This document shows positions 8,570 to 16,325 of a stretch of DNA of 64,000 bases, piece by piece. Within the stretch, counting starts at the first letter, position 1, and every line of letters begins with the position of its first letter. A model generated the notes under the pieces. The model did no database searches. It was not told the origin of the DNA and was given only the letters and a program-made list of their open reading frames with translations. Made by a program: the position numbers and the translations under genes. The stretch is from Nocardioides marinisabuli (lineage in GTDB: Bacteria > Actinomycetota > Actinomycetes > Propionibacteriales > Nocardioidaceae): the NCBI RefSeq assembly GCF_013466785.1, contig NZ_CP059163.1:1-64000 (forward strand), given 5' to 3'.

Positions 8570-9361
8570 CTACTGCCACGCCGGCGACGGCGCGACCGTC
8601 AGCACGACCGTGCCGCCCTCCTCGACGGGACTGCCCGGTCCGGGCTCGATGTCCAGCAGCGTCCCGCGCGGCAGGACCACGCCCGACGTCGTCTCGCCGG
8701 CATCGGCCGGTGGGGCCGGCACGACCCGCACCCGGAGCCCCGTGCGCCGCAGGAGAGCGGCGTACGACCGGGTGGTCGCGGGCCGGTCCCCCCACACCGG
8801 GGTGCGGCCCGAGCCCAGGGCGAGCGGGACCGTGGTCCAGCCCTCGGGCTGCAGCCGCAGCGAGCCACGCAGGACCGTGAGGTCCACGTCACCGGGGTCG
8901 GCGACGTGCACGGCGAAGGCGACCCCTCGCGACGGGACGGCGAGCACGGTCCGGCACACGCGCGGCGCGAGCCATCCGCACTCCCGTCCGCTCAGCACCG
9001 GCTCGCCCCCGACGTCCCCGTCCACCGAGAGGCCCTCGAGGAGCCGCGAGCCGTGCGCCGAGCCGGTGTCGACCACGGCCAGCGACGACACCTCGGTGGG
9101 GGCGGGCGGCACGGTGGAGGCGCAGTCGGTCACGGCGCCGGTCTCGACGTGCACCGTGTCCTCGACCGGCAGCAGGCACTCGGTGTCGCCGGTGGTCCAC
9201 CAGTCCGGCACGGCCACCAGCACTCCCCCGTCACCGACCCATCGGTACCCCTCGGGCACCGGATCACCGGTCTCGCCCGAGGCGACCTTTTCGGAGCAGG
9301 AGACCGCGAGCAGGCAGGCGGCCAGCCCGCCCACCAGCAGCACGAGCCGGGTCGGGGACAT
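8570..9361 (-). CDS. Putative lipoprotein with a C-terminal PASTA-like domain
   Basis: The 263-residue product starts with a lipoprotein signal: hydrophobic core LVLLVGGLAACLLA and lipobox LAVSC, with Cys22 as the predicted lipidated residue. The last 65 residues (RVRVVPAPPADAGETTSGVV..., ending GGTVVLTVAPS) resemble a PASTA domain, the fold that binds peptidoglycan fragments or beta-lactams in PknB-type kinases. The middle part is unassigned and contains several Cys that could form disulfides outside the cell. The stop is close to the convergent small membrane-protein gene, and the start is 44 bases beyond the end of the copper-monooxygenase gene on the same strand. Confidence 0.7.
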   Translation of the reverse strand: MSPTRLVLLVGGLAACLLAVSCSEKVASGETGDPVPEGYRWVGDGGVLVAVPDWWTTGDTECLLPVEDTVHVETGAVTDCASTVPPAPTEVSSLAVVDTGSAHGSRLLEGLSVDGDVGGEPVLSGRECGWLAPRVCRTVLAVPSRGVAFAVHVADPGDVDLTVLRGSLRLQPEGWTTVPLALGSGRTPVWGDRPATTRSYAALLRRTGLRVRVVPAPPADAGETTSGVVLPRGTLLDIEPGPGSPVEEGGTVVLTVAPSPAWQ

Positions 9362-9405
9362 GGCGGTACGACGCCCGCGCCCGGCGGACGGTTCCCCGGA
9401 CCGGC

Positions 9406-10665
9406 TCAGAACCGCCCGACCGGCTCGCTGTCGTACGCGACCTGGAGCGTGCCCAGGCACATCTCGTCGGTGGAGCCCTCGCCCCACAGCACGTACTTCT
9501 CCTCCTGGCCCGCGAAGGCGGGCAGCTTGTCGCGCAGCCACTGCTGGTGGCGGCAGGTCACGGTCAGGGTCTCCCCCGCCTCCAGCCGCAGCGCCTCGAC
9601 CTGGCGACTGCCCTGGTCGTCGAAGTCCCAGGTGTCGATGTCGAGCAGGGTGCGCTCCTCGGGCGTGCCGGCGTTGGCCACCACGGAGATCTCGCGGCCC
9701 AGCAGGTGCATGTGGCCGGCGACCCCGAGCACGGTCATCGGCTGGCTGACCCGGCGGGTGCAGGTCGTGGTCTCGGAGGGCCCGCCACTCTCGCCGCAGA
9801 GCAGGTGCAGCATGTCGACGGTGGAGGCGGCCCCGCCGAAGCGGCGGCGCAGGTCGGCCATCGCGGCGTCGCGCTCGCAGAGCGGCCCGTCGGAGCGCGC
9901 GGCGCGGCAGGGCAGCTCGACCGGGGCGGGCATCAGGTAGGTGTGCAGCGGCGTGAGGTCGCGCTCGCCGGGCATCCAGCGCAGCTGGGTCGCCGACCGG
10001 TCGGCCGACTGCCCGCGCAGCAGGTTGTAGTGCACCTGCATCACCACCTGCGAGCCGGCCTCGAGGCGTACGCCGTGGCCGTCGCGGGTGCGGGTCTCGT
10101 CGCCGCCCGGCGCCCAGGCGGCCAGCCAGGAGGCGTCGGCGAGGTTGGTGGCGCTGCCCTCGACGCCGCTGCCGCCGAAGCAGCTCCAGCCCGGGGCGAC
10201 GGTCTTGTGGTCGAGTGCGCGGGCGGTCTCGACCTGGTCGGGCTCGACCCGGAAGAGGATCACGTGGTGCACGACCTCGGGGTTGCCGGGCAGCACGTGG
10301 CTGCCGGTCAGCCACACGTCGTCCTCGAGGCCGGGGTCGAGCAGGAAGCAGCGGTAGTCGTCGGTGCCGGCACCCCCGGGCGACGAGGGCGTGTAGTCGG
10401 TCGGCATCTCCAGCAGCATCCGCCGCTCGCCCCGGCGCAGCGGCAGCTGCTTGCCCGGCGGCAGCGAGGACAGCTGCTCGGCCACCACCTCGGGCGGGTC
10501 GACCGGCGAGAGCACGCTGGCGGGGTCGCCCTCGCGGTGGTCCTCGGTGCCGAGGGCGGCCACACCGGCGACGACCCCCGTGACCGCGAGGGCGGCGGTG
10601 AGGGCGAGCACGACGAGGCGGCGCCGGACCGGCCCGGCGGGGCGGTGCGGCCCGACGGTGCTCAT
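9406..10665 (-). CDS. Copper type II ascorbate-dependent monooxygenase-like secreted protein
   Basis: The 419-residue protein has an N-terminal membrane anchor or signal (RRRLVVLALTAALAVTGVVAGVAAL). Its histidine motifs are those of the peptidylglycine hydroxylase/dopamine beta-hydroxylase fold: EVVHHVILFRV in the first domain, then VMQVHYNLL and GHMHLLGREI in the second, all candidate copper ligands. Several Cys pairs (CRAARSDGPLC, CGESGGPSETTTC) suggest extracellular disulfides. Bacterial relatives are mostly uncharacterised, so the substrate is unknown. The ATG overlaps the stop of the HIT gene (ATGA), so the two are translated from one message. Confidence 0.75.
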   Translation of the reverse strand: MSTVGPHRPAGPVRRRLVVLALTAALAVTGVVAGVAALGTEDHREGDPASVLSPVDPPEVVAEQLSSLPPGKQLPLRRGERRMLLEMPTDYTPSSPGGAGTDDYRCFLLDPGLEDDVWLTGSHVLPGNPEVVHHVILFRVEPDQVETARALDHKTVAPGWSCFGGSGVEGSATNLADASWLAAWAPGGDETRTRDGHGVRLEAGSQVVMQVHYNLLRGQSADRSATQLRWMPGERDLTPLHTYLMPAPVELPCRAARSDGPLCERDAAMADLRRRFGGAASTVDMLHLLCGESGGPSETTTCTRRVSQPMTVLGVAGHMHLLGREISVVANAGTPEERTLLDIDTWDFDDQGSRQVEALRLEAGETLTVTCRHQQWLRDKLPAFAGQEEKYVLWGEGSTDEMCLGTLQVAYDSEPVGRF

Positions 10666-11000
10666 CCGGGCGGCCAGCTCAGCGGTCGGCCGGCGAGCAC
10701 GTGCAGGTGGGTGTGGAACACCGACTGCCCGGCGCCCGCACCGGTGTTGAGCACCAGCCGGTAGTCCTCGTGGCCCTCGGCGGCCGCCACGGCCGCCGCG
10801 GTGCTGACGAGCTCGCTCATCACCGCCGGGTCGCCGGCGGCCAGCTCGGCGGCGTTCGCGTGGTGCGCGCGCGGCACCACCAGCACGTGCACCGGCGCCT
10901 GGGGCGCCACGTCGCGGAACGCGACGGTGCCCTCGGTGACGTGCACGACGTCGGCGGGGATCTCGCCCGCGACGATCCTGCAGAACAGACAGTCCTCCAC
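10662..11000 (-). CDS. HIT family (HINT-like) nucleotide hydrolase
   Basis: Histidine-triad protein of 112 residues hydrolysing purine nucleoside phosphoramidates or dinucleotides. The HTHLHVLAG motif is at the C-terminus, and the N-terminus reads EDCLFCRIVAGEIP with a CxxC pair. The GTG at 11000 is preferred over the in-frame ATG at 11021 because GGGAGG lies 6 bases before it and the protein then begins like its relatives. The next gene overlaps its stop codon. Confidence 0.88.
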   Translation of the reverse strand: MEDCLFCRIVAGEIPADVVHVTEGTVAFRDVAPQAPVHVLVVPRAHHANAAELAAGDPAVMSELVSTAAAVAAAEGHEDYRLVLNTGAGAGQSVFHTHLHVLAGRPLSWPPG

Positions 11001-11095
11001 TTGTTGCCTCCCGCCGCTCATCGTGCCACGCGATCGTCTGCCGCGCCGAGGTAAACCCCCGGGGCCCCTCGCGCGTGGGACTAGCGTGACGACCC

Positions 11096-11131
11096 ATGCG
11101 AGCGCACCCCCACGACGCCCCGGCGCCGTGA
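11096..11131 (+). other. Eleven-codon leaderless ORF coupled to, or frameshifted from, the sigma factor
   Basis: An ATG at 11096 follows TAGCGT (11083-11088) by seven bases, and the region is nearly identical to the leaderless start at 20406. The frame reads MRAHPHDAPAP and stops at 11129-11131, overlapping the GTG of the sigma gene as GTGA. It is either a short coupled leader peptide or the true N-terminus of the sigma factor separated by loss of one G near 11127. Confidence 0.5.
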
Positions 11132-11658
11132 GCAGCGACCCCGACGGCTGGAGCGCCGACGAGGCGCTCGAGCAGCTGTACGCCGCGCACTGGCGCGAGC
11201 TGGTGCGGCTCGCGGTGCTGCTGCTGCACGACGTCGGCACCGCCGAGGAGGTCGTGCAGGACGCCTTCGTCGCGGTCCACGACCGCTGGGGCCGGCTCCG
11301 CGACCCCGCCAGGGCGCTGGCCTACCTGCGCCGCAGCGTGGTCAACGGCTCCCGGTCGCGGCTGCGCCACCGCGCCGTCGTACGACGTCACCTCGCGGCG
11401 CAGCCCCCGCCGCCCACCGCCGCCCCCGCCGACGAGGCCAGCCTGGTCGCCGACCGCCGCGCCGCGGTGCTCGACGCGATGCGCGAGCTGCCCGAGCGCC
11501 AGCGCGAGGTGCTGGCGCTGCGGCACTACCAGGACCTCTCCGAGGCCGAGATCGCCGATGCGCTGGGCATCAGCCGCGGCGCCGTCAAGAGCCACGCCTC
11601 CCGCGGCTCGGCCCGCCTGCGCGAGCTGCTCGCGCCCTACCTGGAGGACCGCTCATGA
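11128..11658 (+). CDS. SigE-family RNA polymerase sigma factor
   Basis: Small group-4 type sigma factor, 176 residues from the GTG at 11128. Region 2 covers LYAAHWRELVRLAVLLLHD to RALAYLRRSVVNGSRSRLR; region 4 is ERQREVLALRHYQDLSEAE followed by the helix-turn-helix IADALGISRGAVKSHASRG. This matches the actinobacterial SigE-like subgroup. Restoring one base at about 11127 would extend it to 187 residues from the leaderless ATG at 11096. The next gene overlaps by ATGA and encodes a membrane-anchored GerMN/Gmad2 protein, in the place where an anti-sigma factor is normally found. Confidence 0.85.
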   Translation: MSSDPDGWSADEALEQLYAAHWRELVRLAVLLLHDVGTAEEVVQDAFVAVHDRWGRLRDPARALAYLRRSVVNGSRSRLRHRAVVRRHLAAQPPPPTAAPADEASLVADRRAAVLDAMRELPERQREVLALRHYQDLSEAEIADALGISRGAVKSHASRGSARLRELLAPYLEDRS

Positions 11659-12631
11659 GCCCCCACGACCGCGACGCCGACCTGGCCCGGCTGCTGGGCG
11701 AGGCCGTCGACGACGTCGAGCCCACCGACCGGCTGGGCGAGATCCGGGCGCGCACGGCGACGCCGACGGCCGGCCGCCGCTGGTGGTACGCCGGGGCGCC
11801 GTGCTGGCCGCGGCCGCCGCCGTGACCGCCGTCGCGGTGCTCGGGCCCGGCAACCCGCCCGTCTCCGCGCCCGACCCCGTGGGGCCGGCCCCCTCCGGCT
11901 CGGCGACCCCCGGCCCCGCGCCGGCGCCCGCGACCGTCGCGACGTACTGGCTGGGCGAGACCCCGCAGGGCCCGCGCCTCTACCGCGAGCAGACGCGCCT
12001 CACGGACGACGGCGGGAGCAGGGTGGCGGCGGTGGTCCGTGCCGTCGTCGAGGGACGCCCGGCCGACCCCGACTACCGCAGCGCCTGGCCGGGGTTCAGC
12101 GTCGACTCCGTCGACCAGGGCGAAGACGGCGGCTCCGTCGACGTGCGGATGAGCTTCGCCGCGGGCGCCGAGCGCGACGTCCTGGCCGTGAGCCAGCTCG
12201 CCCACACCGTCTGGGACCTGCTGGGCGAGCGGGTGCCGGTCAACGTCGAGGCCACCGGGCCCGGCGGGGAGTCCGTCAACGCCGGGGTCGAGCCCTACGG
12301 CGAGGACCTCGACCTCGACGTGCTGGCCCTGGTCAGCATCGACGACCCCGTCGAGGGCCAGGAGGTGGCGGCCACCTTCACGGCCCGGGGCCGGGCCTCG
12401 TCGTTCGAGGCCACCGTGCCGTGGGAGGTCCGCGACGCCACCGGCGCCGTGGTCGCCGACGGCTTCAGCACCGCCGAGGGCTGGATGGACCGCCTCCACC
12501 CCTGGACGGCCGAGGTCGACGTCTCGGGCCTCGCACCGGGCCGTTACACGTTCGTTGCCATGACCAGTGACCCCTCCGACGGCGAGTCGGGCGGGCCGTT
12601 CACCGACACACGGACCATCGTGGTGCCGTGA
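11655..12631 (+). pseudogene. Membrane-anchored GerMN/Gmad2 domain protein, frameshifted
   Basis: The ATG at 11655 (overlapping the sigma stop) reads SPHDRDADLARLLGEAVDDV and a helix-rich N-terminus, but stops at about 11826. Adding one base near 11797 joins it to the frame that carries GAVLAAAAAVTAVAVLGPG (transmembrane helix), a GerMN domain (about residues 95-205, VATYWLGETPQGPRLYRE) and a Gmad2 Ig-like domain (about 225-320). The restored length is 325 residues. The cytosolic N-terminus, single membrane helix and external sensor-like domains fit a sigma-factor partner. The break lies in a C/G homopolymer and is probably a sequencing indel. Confidence 0.7.
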
Positions 12632-12648
12632 GCACCAGGGAGAGCACC

Positions 12649-13662
12649 ATGACCAGCCAGACCAGCCAGACCAGCCAGCCCAGCCAGACCAGCCAGCCCA
12701 GCCGCAGCCGTCGTCCGCACGCCGGCCGCGCCCTGCACCGCACGCTGGCGGGCGCCGCGACCGCCGCCCTGACCCTCGGTGTGCTCGCCGGCTGCGGCGA
12801 GGACAGCGACCGGGCCGAGGACCCCGCACCGGCCAGCGGCACCAGCAGCGCCACCGCCGAGCCCAGTGCCAGCGAGCCCACGACGAGCAGCGAGCCGTCG
12901 CAGAGCGCCGAGCCCGATCCGGGCGAGACCAGCACCGTCCCGGTCTACTACGTCGGCGACAGCCCGAGGGGGCCCCGCCTGTACCGCGAGTTCCGCAGGG
13001 TGAGCGGCGACCCGGGCCTGGGTGCCGCCGACATGGTCGCCGCGGGCGTGCCGGCCGACCCCGACTACCGCGCCGCGCTCCCCGTCGACGGCAGCTTCTC
13101 CTCGGTGCGCCTCGACGAGGAGGCCGGCCTGATCCTCGTCCAGGTCCCCGACGACCGCTGGGCCGACCGCCCCGCGGACATGTCGGGCAAGCAGGCCCGG
13201 CTGGCCGTGCAGGCGCTGGTCTACACCGTCCAGGGCGCGCTGCAGAGCCGCGCCCCCGTGCAGGTCGTGGGCGAGCCCGGCGGGCCCGCCGTGCCGCTCT
13301 TCGGCGTCGACACCGACGGCGGGGTCGCCAACGCCGACCAGCTCGACGTGCTGTCGCTGGTCAGCGTCACCAGCCCCGAGTCCGACGCCGAGGTCTCGGG
13401 CACGTTCACCGCCAGCGGCGTCGCGTCCTCGTTCGAGGCCACCGTCCCGTGGGAGGTGCGCGACTCCTCGGGCGAGGTGGTGGTCGACGGGTTCGCCACC
13501 GCCGAGGGCTGGATGGACCGGCTCTACCCCTGGGAGAGCGAGGTCGACGTGTCGGGCCTCGCGCCCGGCGAGTACACCTTCGTGGCGATGACGGACGACC
13601 CGAGCGGCGGCGCCGAGGGCCCCGGCGCGTTCGAGGACAGCAAGGTCATCAGCGTCGGCTGA
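12649..13662 (+). CDS. GerMN/Gmad2 domain lipoprotein
   Basis: Paralogue of the preceding gene, 337 residues, with a lipoprotein signal in place of the transmembrane helix: TLAGAATAALTLGVLAGC, Cys about 48. A Ser/Thr/Glu-rich linker follows, then a GerMN domain (VYYVGDSPRGPRLYREFRR) and a Gmad2 domain (SSFEATVPWEVRD, AEGWMDRLYPWESEVDVSG). GerMN domains occur in LpqB and spore germination protein GerM and probably bind cell-wall or polymer ligands. The ATG at 12649 has AGGGAG 7 bases upstream; an in-frame GTG at 12628 overlapping the previous stop is an alternative. The N-terminus is built from TSQ/PSQ repeats. Confidence 0.82.
   Translation: MTSQTSQTSQPSQTSQPSRSRRPHAGRALHRTLAGAATAALTLGVLAGCGEDSDRAEDPAPASGTSSATAEPSASEPTTSSEPSQSAEPDPGETSTVPVYYVGDSPRGPRLYREFRRVSGDPGLGAADMVAAGVPADPDYRAALPVDGSFSSVRLDEEAGLILVQVPDDRWADRPADMSGKQARLAVQALVYTVQGALQSRAPVQVVGEPGGPAVPLFGVDTDGGVANADQLDVLSLVSVTSPESDAEVSGTFTASGVASSFEATVPWEVRDSSGEVVVDGFATAEGWMDRLYPWESEVDVSGLAPGEYTFVAMTDDPSGGAEGPGAFEDSKVISVG
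12652..12705 (+). repeat. 9-bp coding tandem repeat (ACCAGCCAG)
   Basis: Six nearly perfect copies of ACCAGCCAG or CCCAGCCAG encode TSQ-TSQ-TSQ-PSQ-TSQ-PS at the start of the lipoprotein. Such an array can change copy number by slippage without shifting the frame. Confidence 0.75.
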
Positions 13663-13713
13663 GCCGGCAGCCCCGTCGTACCCGGGCACGACCCCGACGC
13701 GGGGTCCCCGCGG

Positions 13714-13845
13714 CTACAGGTCGCGGTGGACCTCGTCGGGGCGCGGGGTCGAGGACGAGCGGCTCAGGTTGAGGACCGCCAGCGCCAGGCCGCCCCAGAT
13801 CACCAGCATCGCCACCACCATCATCACGATCGCCGTGGTGCTCAT
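13714..13845 (-). CDS. MetS-type small subunit of an NSS transporter
   Basis: A 43-residue protein with a single transmembrane helix (IVMMVVAMLVIWGGLALAVL) and a short charged tail ending VHRDL. Its ATG overlaps the stop of the NSS transporter gene (ATGA). MetS proteins of this size and position are required partners of MetP in the Corynebacterium glutamicum methionine/alanine importer. The gene is easy to miss because of its length; overlap, size and helix together make the call strong. Confidence 0.88.
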   Translation of the reverse strand: MSTTAIVMMVVAMLVIWGGLALAVLNLSRSSSTPRPDEVHRDL

Positions 13846-15398
13846 CGCTGCGCTCCTTCGCTCGGGTCGTGCTCGTCGATGATGGCCTCCACGGCCCAGG
13901 GGTCGCGCCAGCCCAGCCGCGCCAGCACGAAGCCGATCACGAGCACGGCCACCGCGGAGCCCCAGCCGAAGGTCACCAGCATCCAGCTCGGGTAGCCGCC
14001 GTACGGCGTGCGCAGGTCGGTGAGGAACGCGTCGACCAGCACGTAGGTCAGCGCCACCGGCGTCACCACCCCGACCAGCGCGCGCCACCACAGGCCGATG
14101 TGGACCGAGGTGTGGTCGTTGAGGTGCGCGGCCAGCACCGGCAGCGCGCGGAGGCCCCACACGACGACGACCATCGAGACCACGGCGACCAGCAGGATGC
14201 CGAACTGGTTGATGAAGTGGTCGACGATGTCGAGCACGTGCAGGCCGCTGGTGGTGCCCAGGAACAGCACGCTCAGGAGGCCCATCGGCAGCGAGACGAC
14301 GAGGGTGGCGGCCACCCGGCCGAGCTCGAACTTGTCGCGCACCGCCGAGATCACGACCTCGGTGATCGAGATCAGCGAGGTCATGCCGGCCAGCACCAGC
14401 GAGGCGAAGAACAGCACACCGATCAGGGCGCCTGCGGGAGCCTGGTTGATGATCGCCGGGAAGGCGATGAACGCGAGCCCGACACCGCCGTCGCCGGCGA
14501 CCTCGCTGACGGCCTGACCGCTGTCCTGGGCCATGAACCCGAGGGCGGCGAAGACGCCGATGCCGGCCAGCAGCTCGAAGCCGGAGTTGGAGAACCCGAC
14601 GACCAGCCCGGAGCCGGGCATGTCGGTGTGGCGGTGCACGTAGGAGGCGTAGGTGATCATGATCCCGAAGCCGATCGACAGCGAGAAGAAGATCTGGCCG
14701 AACGCCGCCGCCCACACGCTCGGCTCGGCGAGCGCGCTCCAGCTGGGCGTGAAGAGCGCGTCGAGGCCGCTGCCGGCCCCCGGCAGGAACAGGGAGACGA
14801 CGACCAGGGCACCGAAGCTGAGCACCAGCACCGGGATGAAGACCATCGCGGTCGCGCCGATGCCCTTCTGGACCCCCAGCGCCAGCAGCCCGATGACCAG
14901 CGCCCACATCACCACGAGCGGCACCATCACGCCGGCGACCGGGTCGGCGGTCACGCCGGGGTCGCCGACCTGCAGGAACTCGCCGATGAAGAAGTCGGCC
15001 GGCGTGTCGCCCCAGGCCTTGGTGAAGGAGAAGAAGGTGTAGCGCACCGCCCACGCCAGCACCGCGGCGTAGTAGATGGCGATGACGGCACAGATGCCGA
15101 CCTGCCACCAGCCCAGGCCCTCGGCGCCGCGCCGCATCCGCGCGAACGACAGCGGCGGGGAGCCGCGGAACTTGTGGCCGATGCTGTAGTCGAGCAGCAG
15201 GAACGGCAGACCCGCGGTGAGCAGCGCGACCAGGTAGGGGATCACGAACGCTCCCCCGCCGTTCTCGTAGGCCACGTAGGGGAAGCGCCAGATGTTGCCC
15301 AGGCCCACGGCCGAGCCGATCGCAGCGAGGATGAAGACCCGCCTGGAGGAGAACGCGCCGCGGCGCCTCTCCTCCTCGACCGCCATGGACTCGCTCAC
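13842..15398 (-). CDS. Sodium-dependent NSS-family amino acid transporter (MetP-like)
   Basis: Neurotransmitter:sodium symporter of 518 residues with twelve or so hydrophobic segments. The family signature in TM1 is ILAAIGSAVGLGNIWRFPY, and unwound TM6 reads FSLSIGFGIMITYASY, the Na+/substrate region of LeuT-fold symporters. The GTG at 15398 has GGGAGG 6 bases upstream; longer frames add an implausible Arg/Gly-rich extension. The overlapping MetS-type gene downstream makes a methionine/alanine importer likely. The substrate itself cannot be read from the sequence. Confidence 0.9.
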   Translation of the reverse strand: MSESMAVEEERRRGAFSSRRVFILAAIGSAVGLGNIWRFPYVAYENGGGAFVIPYLVALLTAGLPFLLLDYSIGHKFRGSPPLSFARMRRGAEGLGWWQVGICAVIAIYYAAVLAWAVRYTFFSFTKAWGDTPADFFIGEFLQVGDPGVTADPVAGVMVPLVVMWALVIGLLALGVQKGIGATAMVFIPVLVLSFGALVVVSLFLPGAGSGLDALFTPSWSALAEPSVWAAAFGQIFFSLSIGFGIMITYASYVHRHTDMPGSGLVVGFSNSGFELLAGIGVFAALGFMAQDSGQAVSEVAGDGGVGLAFIAFPAIINQAPAGALIGVLFFASLVLAGMTSLISITEVVISAVRDKFELGRVAATLVVSLPMGLLSVLFLGTTSGLHVLDIVDHFINQFGILLVAVVSMVVVVWGLRALPVLAAHLNDHTSVHIGLWWRALVGVVTPVALTYVLVDAFLTDLRTPYGGYPSWMLVTFGWGSAVAVLVIGFVLARLGWRDPWAVEAIIDEHDPSEGAQR

Positions 15399-15496
15399 TG
15401 CTGACCTCCCGGACGTCGATGACGTGAACCACCCCATGCTAGGCCCAGCAGAGCCCCGGCCGCGGCCCCGGCGCCGTACGCCGATGGGGCCACCCG

Positions 15497-15535
15497 GGTT
15501 CGAGACGGTTGCTGGCGCAACCTCCTCAACCAACG
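15497..15535 (+). repeat. Candidate dispersed intergenic repeat with a hairpin
   Basis: The stretch GGTTCGAGACGGTTGC, then TGGCGCAACCTCCTCAACCA, carries GGTTGC/GCAACC arms around TGGC. From memory, closely similar elements (TTCGAGACGGT...CCTCCTCAACCA) occur many times in nocardioidaceal intergenic regions. It lies upstream of the NSS gene and downstream of rsmE. There is only one copy in this window. Confidence 0.45.
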
Positions 15536-15577
15536 ACCGCCACCACCCGAGCTCAGGACGGCGCTCGCGGCGAACGC

Positions 15578-16318
15578 CTAGGACCAGCGGGGGGTGCGGG
15601 CGAGGAGGGCGGAGCAGGCGGCGAGGCCGGCGGTGGAGGTGCGCAGCACCTCGTCGCCCAGGCGTACGGCGCGCGCGCCGGCCGCGGCGAAGGCGGCCAG
15701 CTCGTCGGCGGAGACGCCGCCCTCGGGGCCGACCACGACCACGACGTGGCCGGCGGCCGGGACGTCGAGCCCGGCCAGCGGCTCGGTGGCGTCCTCGTGC
15801 AGGACCACCGCAAGGTCGGCGCCGCGCAGCAGCTCGACCACCTCGTCGGTGCTGGCCATCGGGTCCACGACGGGGTGCCAGGAGCGGCGCGCCTGCTTGG
15901 CGGCCTCACGCGCCGTCGAGCGCCAGCGCGCCAACGACTTGGTGGCCCGCTCGCCCTTCCAGACCGCCACCGACCGGGAGGCCGCCCACGGGACGACCCG
16001 GGCGACCCCCACCTCGGTGAGCACCTCGACCGCGAGCTCCCCGCGGTCGCCCTTGGGGAGCGCCTGCACGACCGTGAGGGACGGCCCGGGCTCGGGCGCC
16101 TGCTCGGCGCTGAGGACCGTGACGTCGAAGACGCGCTTGCCGGTCGAGGTCACCTCGCCGACCACCGAGCGGCCCCGGCCGTCGGTGAGCACGACCTGCT
16201 CGCCCACCCGCAGCCGTCGTACGGCGACCGCGTGGTGGGCCTCGTCGCCCTCGACGGTGACGGCTGCGCCCACGGCCGCCGCGTCGAGGCTCGGCACCAG
16301 GTGGACCGGGAGGCTCAC
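15578..16318 (-). CDS. rsmE: 16S rRNA (uracil1498-N3)-methyltransferase
   Basis: SPOUT-family methyltransferase of 246 residues that methylates U1498 of 16S rRNA with SAM. The deep-knot motifs are VVVVGPEGGVSADELAAF near residue 185 and VRLGDEVLRTSTAGLAAC near 215; the N-terminal PUA-like domain includes DEAHHAVAVRRLRVG. The GTG start is 7 bases after the dnaJ stop, in the conserved hrcA-dnaJ2-rsmE order. Confidence 0.93.
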   Translation of the reverse strand: MSLPVHLVPSLDAAAVGAAVTVEGDEAHHAVAVRRLRVGEQVVLTDGRGRSVVGEVTSTGKRVFDVTVLSAEQAPEPGPSLTVVQALPKGDRGELAVEVLTEVGVARVVPWAASRSVAVWKGERATKSLARWRSTAREAAKQARRSWHPVVDPMASTDEVVELLRGADLAVVLHEDATEPLAGLDVPAAGHVVVVVGPEGGVSADELAAFAAAGARAVRLGDEVLRTSTAGLAACSALLARTPRWS

Positions 16319-16325
16319 CGTGGCC

